A program made the position numbers and the translations under genes. DNA of 64,000 bases from Symbiodinium microadriaticum (taxonomy: Eukaryota > Sar > Dinophyceae > Suessiales > Symbiodiniaceae), in contig LSRX01000254.1 of NCBI GenBank assembly GCA_001939145.1, positions 61,461 to 125,460 of the forward strand, written 5' to 3'. The notes under the pieces are model-generated. The model saw nothing but the letters and a program-made list of their open reading frames with translations. It ran no database searches and was not told the DNA's origin. Position 1 is the stretch's first letter. Each line of letters opens with the position of its first letter. Positions 59,931 to 64,000 of this stretch are shown in pieces.

Positions 59931-60629
59931 GCCATGGAGCAGTTCAATCACTGCATCGGGCTTCCTATAAAGCTTTTCGAAAACTCCTAGCGACCTTAGA
60001 TCCTGAACCCGGAGAACACCCCAAAAAACCCCTTTCGAATCCCAGGAATGCCTTAAGCCTAAGCACCTTGTAACACCCTAACCCAACTTCGGGGGCTGAA
60101 TCATAGTTCCTCCCCAGCTATATTAAAAGCCCCCAAACCCTATTATGATAACGAAGCCCAGTACACCCGGTACAAGCCAATTAGATCTTTATGCGAATGC
60201 TCACAGTCGCCATAATCCTAGAATGCTGTCTTTGGGATTCGAAAGCTTGAATTACGAGGCTTTGGAGCCTCAGGATCGTAGAACCTTCAACCTTGTACTC
60301 TCCACCCTGAGCCCTGAACCCCTAAACCTGCTGATGCTATCCAGCAGGCAGATCCGTAAGAAGCCTCGGGCTGCCTATAGCCTCCATTGTAGCTCCTTTT
60401 TGGGGTTACCAAGGGTTTCAGAACCCATTGCAGATCCTAGTCATAAAGCTAGGCACCCTAAAACCCGAAACATCCCTAAACCCTAAACCCTCAAAGCCCA
60501 ACGACCCAAAACCCTGAAACCCTAAACCCTCAAAGCCCAACGCCCTAGTCACCGCTCCTCCCTTGCCCGTCCTGCGAGGCGCGGTTGGGACTTAGCCAGG
60601 CGTGGACGGAACTTGTTGGAGGGGTTTGG
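59931..60629. other. Mostly unique, one HP-I arm
   Basis: An HP-E-like tail at about 60112-60145, a single HP-I arm at 60381-60410, and a C-type block at 60474-60535. The GC-rich island 60540-60620 between C and G arrays is a weak exon candidate with unclear strand. Confidence 0.35.
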
Positions 60630-60780
60630 GGGTTTCGGTTTAGGGCTTAGGGATTATAGGCCTTTAGGGGTTTGGGGCTCTAGGGGTTTAGGGATTAGGG
60701 CTTTAGGGGTTTAGGGTTTAGGGGTTTAGGGGTTTAGGGGTTTAGGGGTTTAGGGGTTTAGGTTTAGGGTTGGAGTGTAA
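60630..60780. repeat. Telomere-type array, G orientation
   Basis: TTTAGGGG repeated eight times near 60710-60765, plus TTTGGGG variants. Confidence 0.93.
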
Positions 60781-60884
60781 TTACGGGTTAAGGGTGACGG
60801 GTGTGGGGTTGAATGGTTTAGTGAGACCCCAAGAAACATAAGGGAAAACAGCTTGCTATACGGGTTTTGTACGGGTGCCACAGG

Positions 60885-61000
60885 TTTAAGCCCTAAACCC
60901 TAAACCCTAAGCGTAAACCCTTAAACCCCTAAACCCTAAACCTAAACCCCTAGAGCCTTAATCCCTAAAGCCCTAAACCCTAAACCCCTAACCTGGAAAT
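60885..61000. repeat. Telomere-type array, C orientation
   Basis: CCCTAAA, CCCTTAAA and CCTAAAC units, about 115 bp. Confidence 0.92.
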
Positions 61001-61099
61001 TCCATGTATTCAACTTGTTAAGCTCCCGGCCAGGAAAACCCTAAACCAGAAAATCGATGGCACTGCGTTGAATGGGGTTCAGGGCTTCCGGACTATAGG

Positions 61100-61260
61100 C
61101 TTCAGGGTTTAGGGGGGTTAGGGTCTAGGGGTTATAGGGCTTTAGGGCTTAGGAGTTATAGGCCTTAGGGTTTAGTGGTTATAGGATTTAGGGCTTAGGC
61201 TTTAGGGCTTAGGGGTTATAACATAGGCTTTAGGGTTTAGGGGTTTAGGCTTCAGGGTTG
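61100..61260. repeat. Telomere-type array, G orientation, GGGGTTATAGG units
   Basis: The higher-order unit GGGCTTAGGGGTTATAGGCT is repeated about four times. Confidence 0.88.
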
Positions 61261-61503
61261 TGGGTTTGGGACGGGGTCTGATACCGACCCTAGCCCTCCT
61301 CTCTGCGCTACGCAGATTCTCATGCTTTTGGGCGCAAAGACAGTCCCAACCAACCCAATGCCCCCTAAATCCTAAACCGTAGCCCCTTAGCATCAAAATA
61401 GCCCAACAGCCATGCATAATAGGGTCTTTGGGCCCAGCAGCTTAGAAAAATGAGTCCTTTAAGGTTGAGGGGTAGTCCCTAAACCCCCATGCCTTGTCTG
61501 CAG

Positions 61504-61572
61504 GACATACATTACAGAGGCTTGCCCTGGGAGGGGGCCGCCAACTCAGCTAATGGCTGCTTCTGATTTCGG
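61504..61572. other. Exon-like island
   Basis: +: GTCTGCAG|DIHYRGLPWEGAANSANG. Minus: LAELAAPSQGKPL reaching CTCT|GTAATG. Both are plausible. It is followed by a C array at 61613. Confidence 0.3.
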
Positions 61573-61612
61573 TGACAGTACTAAAGTACTGGTACCTAGT
61601 AAAGACAATTCC

Positions 61613-61680
61613 CCCGTAAGCCCTAAACCCCAAACCCCCTAAACCCTAAACCCATAGTAAACCCTTAAACCCCTAAAGAC
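61613..61680. repeat. Telomere-type array, C orientation
   Basis: CCCTAAA and CCCCTAAA units, about 65 bp. Confidence 0.85.
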
Positions 61681-62360
61681 CTATTGAGGACAATGCAGTG
61701 AGTTTTATTCTGCTCAGCCAGTCACAAAGTTCTAGGGTTCCAGATGTAGCCAGCCAGGAAGGGAAACCCTGAACAAAACTGCAGCGGGGACCTTAAGACC
61801 GCAGTCCCTATCATCCCTAAACCCTAAACCCTAATATGGTGTCTCTTTGCTAGCAGGTCCTAGGTTCGGGGTTTCGGCTTTGTTTGGGGATCTCAGGGCC
61901 CTGGAAAAAAGCCTCGTGCTACCTGCGAAACGCGCTGTCATCCTAGCAGAGTTAAAGAAGCCCTGAAACCCGAAGCCCGTAAAGGCTTAGGTAAGCCTAC
62001 GCAGCCTACATAGCTCCTGTTATCTGGAACGGTTTTGTGACCCGGAATGCCGGAAATCTTTAAATCTGAGGTCTTAGTATGTAGCGGTAAAGGCGTAGGG
62101 CTTTGCAGCTATTTATCCTAAACCCTATAAACCCCAAACGCCGAGGACGCTGATCGTCCGGCCCTTTATCTGTGAGCAAAAGCTCTAGGACGCCTTCCGT
62201 AGACCTTAACACCCTAGACCCCCAATTCCTATAAATCTTTTTTGGATCCCTGAAAGATCTACATTTCAGTTTTCGAACCCTTAGCCCGGAGCACAAGCTT
62301 TAAATCCTACAGTCCTAAACCATCCTAAACCTACAGGGTGACTTCAAGAGGGGTAGTGTA
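61681..62360. other. Unassigned stretch
   Basis: Small C-type blocks at 61815-61835 and 62110-62135. Nothing else is recognisable. Confidence 0.35.
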
Positions 62361-62453
62361 GAAACCTAAATATTACTATTTTGGGGGTTTGTGATTATAA
62401 TTGTTAACAAATACTGGGCCCCAACACCCTGTTTCTAATTATTAAATCTATGG
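62361..62453. repeat. HP-E element
   Basis: AAACCTAAATATTACTATTT then GGGGGTTTGTGATTATAATT, and the tail GGGCCCCAACACCCTGTTTC then TAATTATTAAATC. Confidence 0.7.
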
Positions 62454-62674
62454 AGGCCTAAACCCTAAACCCTACGTTATATAATCCAAGAATCTGCCCA
62501 AACCTAGCACCCTCCCCCCTTAGAACCCCGGCTCTTCAGGAAGGCCCCCCCCCCCAAAAAAAAAAAAAAAAGAACACCCTAAGCCCTAAACCGCTTAAAC
62601 CCAGATGGGTTTAGGGTTTAGGGTTTATACCCTGAACCCTAAACCCATATAGGGGGCCATCTAAGCCTTCCCAG

Positions 62675-62750
62675 GAAGCCTGTCAAGAGCTTGCGGAAGC
62701 ACTCGCGCGGAGTCTACGGCATCATGAAAGCTCCCAGGAGAGGATGCTGT
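62675..62750 (+). other. Candidate exon, 76 nt
   Basis: CTTCCCAG|...|GTAAAG, the best-matching acceptor/donor pair in the window. The frame KPVKSLRKHSRGVYGIMK then APRRGCC has 17 of 25 codons ending in G/C; a second + frame (EACQELAEALARSLRHHESS) is open but less GC-ending. C-type repeats lie left (62628-62650) and G-type right (62770-62830). Confidence 0.45.
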
Positions 62751-62769
62751 GTAAAGGTCCACAAAGGTA

Positions 62770-62830
62770 GGTCTTGGGGTTTAGGGTTAAGGGTTTAGGG
62801 GTTTAGGGTTTAGGGTTTCGAGGGTTCCAT
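62770..62830. repeat. Telomere-type array, G orientation
   Basis: TTTAGGG and TTAAGGG units, about 60 bp. Confidence 0.88.
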
Positions 62831-63869
62831 GAGGCTCTGTGAAGATATTATCAGGGTTGCTTTAAGGGCGCCATAAGACTGATCATGGGCTGCATAAGAT
62901 CCATAAGGGTACGTTGAGGGTGACAAGGGTTACTTGTGTGAGGGTCTTGAACGGGTTGTTTCGACTGGAAAAGCTTATTACGCTGTTAGGCGGGTAAGAT
63001 CAAGTTTAGGGCGGCTTTTATGAGACTTTGATGGATTTAGAGTTTAGAGTTGTTGTAGGGTTTAGGGGCTGTATGCGATTAGAAATCGCGAACTTTTTTA
63101 ATCCAGGGTGTACAGCAAAGGTTAAGAAGGGCTCTAGAGCCCTTAGGTAGGGTCTACCTGGACCCGAAATCACCGAGCTTCAGGGGTTTGGGATTTGGGT
63201 TCAGGGTTTTGAGGACTCATACAAGGAAGTCAGAACCAGGAGCCTCAGAAAAGGTAGGTAGGTTTTGCAGGCTTCAGTGGCCATGGAACATGGAGCTTCG
63301 AAGGGACCGTAGGGTTGCGGTAGAGTATAGGCTATTGCCACTGTGTCCCCTCAAGCTTCACTGGGAAAGCAACTCGAGGCCGATGTTCTGCGTGCGTACT
63401 TTGCTGTGCTTATAGGCTTTGTGAAGTTTCAGAATCTCCCCTCACGTCGGCTGTCTTGAAACCTTAGGCCCCGTAAGCCTAGCTTCGTGTTCCAAGCCCT
63501 AAACGCTAAACCCTCAAAACCCAAGCGCTAAAGCCCGATAGCAGAAAGAAGCGGAGGAACAACTTCCTCTTGCGGGTGCGGCAAGTCCCCCTTGAGGCGC
63601 CTGCTACAGAGATCTTGGGCGCGGGATTTGGGAGAAGGCATGTCTTTGAATATTGGACTCAACCCCCGAAACATGGTTTAGCGTGTCGGGTATTGGCATG
63701 GCGCATAACTTTATAGCTGTCAGGGCGAGTGTCTAGTTGAAGGACTCCGTGGACTCTAGCAACTATGTAACACCCTGAAATACTTCACATGCAGAATACC
63801 TATGGCCAGTATCCCTGTCAGTGAAGCCTGCCACGGAACACCTGCAAGTGTCCAAAGCCATAAAAATCA
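62831..63869. other. Unassigned stretch with one island
   Basis: A C-type block at 63485-63535 is followed by a GC-rich island (63540-63640) open on + (AAGCGGAGGAACAACTTCCT; KRRNNFLLRVRQVPLEAPA). No clear donor. Weak exon candidate. Confidence 0.3.
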
Positions 63870-63911
63870 TAATATATATATATATATGTATATATATATA
63901 AATATACACAC

Positions 63912-64000
<89 letters not shown>
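63870..64000. repeat. (TA)n then (CATATA)n microsatellite, runs off the window
   Basis: (TA)n at 63872-63902, then ACATAT units from about 63917 to the last base. Confidence 0.97.

Noticed and set aside
61376..61383. CCGTAGCC, the start of the dinoflagellate spliced leader
   Set aside because: Only eight bases match and the rest of the leader does not follow; expected by chance in 64 kb.
1..64000. CRISPR array, bacterial operons, tRNA or rRNA genes
   Set aside because: The short regular repeats are telomere-type or microsatellite DNA without unique spacers; no tRNA cloverleaf or rRNA core sequence was recognised by eye. A tRNA or small-RNA covariance search was not possible here.

Overview
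The window reads as nuclear DNA of a dinoflagellate, most likely a core dinoflagellate; the species cannot be told. Three things point there. Degenerate TTTAGGG/CCCTAAA telomere-type repeats are scattered through almost all of it. There is a very long Ty1/copia polyprotein of the kind common in dinoflagellate genomes. Coding-like pieces are short, GC-ending islands in a large non-coding background. Nothing looks bacterial: no operons, ribosome sites or compact genes. There are 891 N (42000-42890) and two single ambiguous bases.

Two long reading frames are secure, both on the minus strand. At 21.1-29.3 kb lies a Ty1/copia-type retroelement: a protease frame (28425-29327) followed in the -1 frame by an uninterrupted 2441-residue frame. 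The second frame carries a 2OG-Fe(II) dioxygenase-like region, a methyltransferase-like region, a zinc motif, integrase, reverse transcriptase and RNase H. The catalytic residues of protease, integrase, reverse transcriptase and RNase H are present. At 11.9-13.3 kb an ATG-initiated 466-codon intronless frame has two diverged copies of a module that resembles PD-(D/E)XK nucleases.

The rest is a mosaic of four elements: (1) C-rich-strand arrays (CCCTAAA on +) and G-rich-strand arrays (TTTAGGG on +); (2) GC-rich islands of about 40-90 bp that often sit between a C array on their left and a G array on their right and could be exons; (3) at least eight families of 70-150 bp foldback (terminal-inverted-repeat) elements, named here HP-A to HP-I; (4) microsatellites and minisatellites. 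The best exon-like islands are 55373-55438 (+), 3421-3510 (-), 6108-6166 (-), 40537-40612 (-), 41061-41134 (-), 46084-46163 (+), 56439-56507 (+) and 50159-50464 (+). No complete host gene could be assembled by eye.

A block at 35.7-39.0 kb has no telomere-type repeats and consists of degenerate 0.8-0.9 kb tandem units, bounded by (CA)n and (TA)n tracts. It is either a satellite-like array or foreign/misassembled sequence.

The main idea from the hunt is that the inverted telomere-type arrays flank islands so that a putative intron starts with GTTTAGGG and ends with CCCTAAA/CCCTAAC...AG. The arrays would then supply a 5' splice site, branch-point-like CTAAC motifs and intron-long base pairing. 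Because the two arrays are reverse complements, the same signals exist on both strands.
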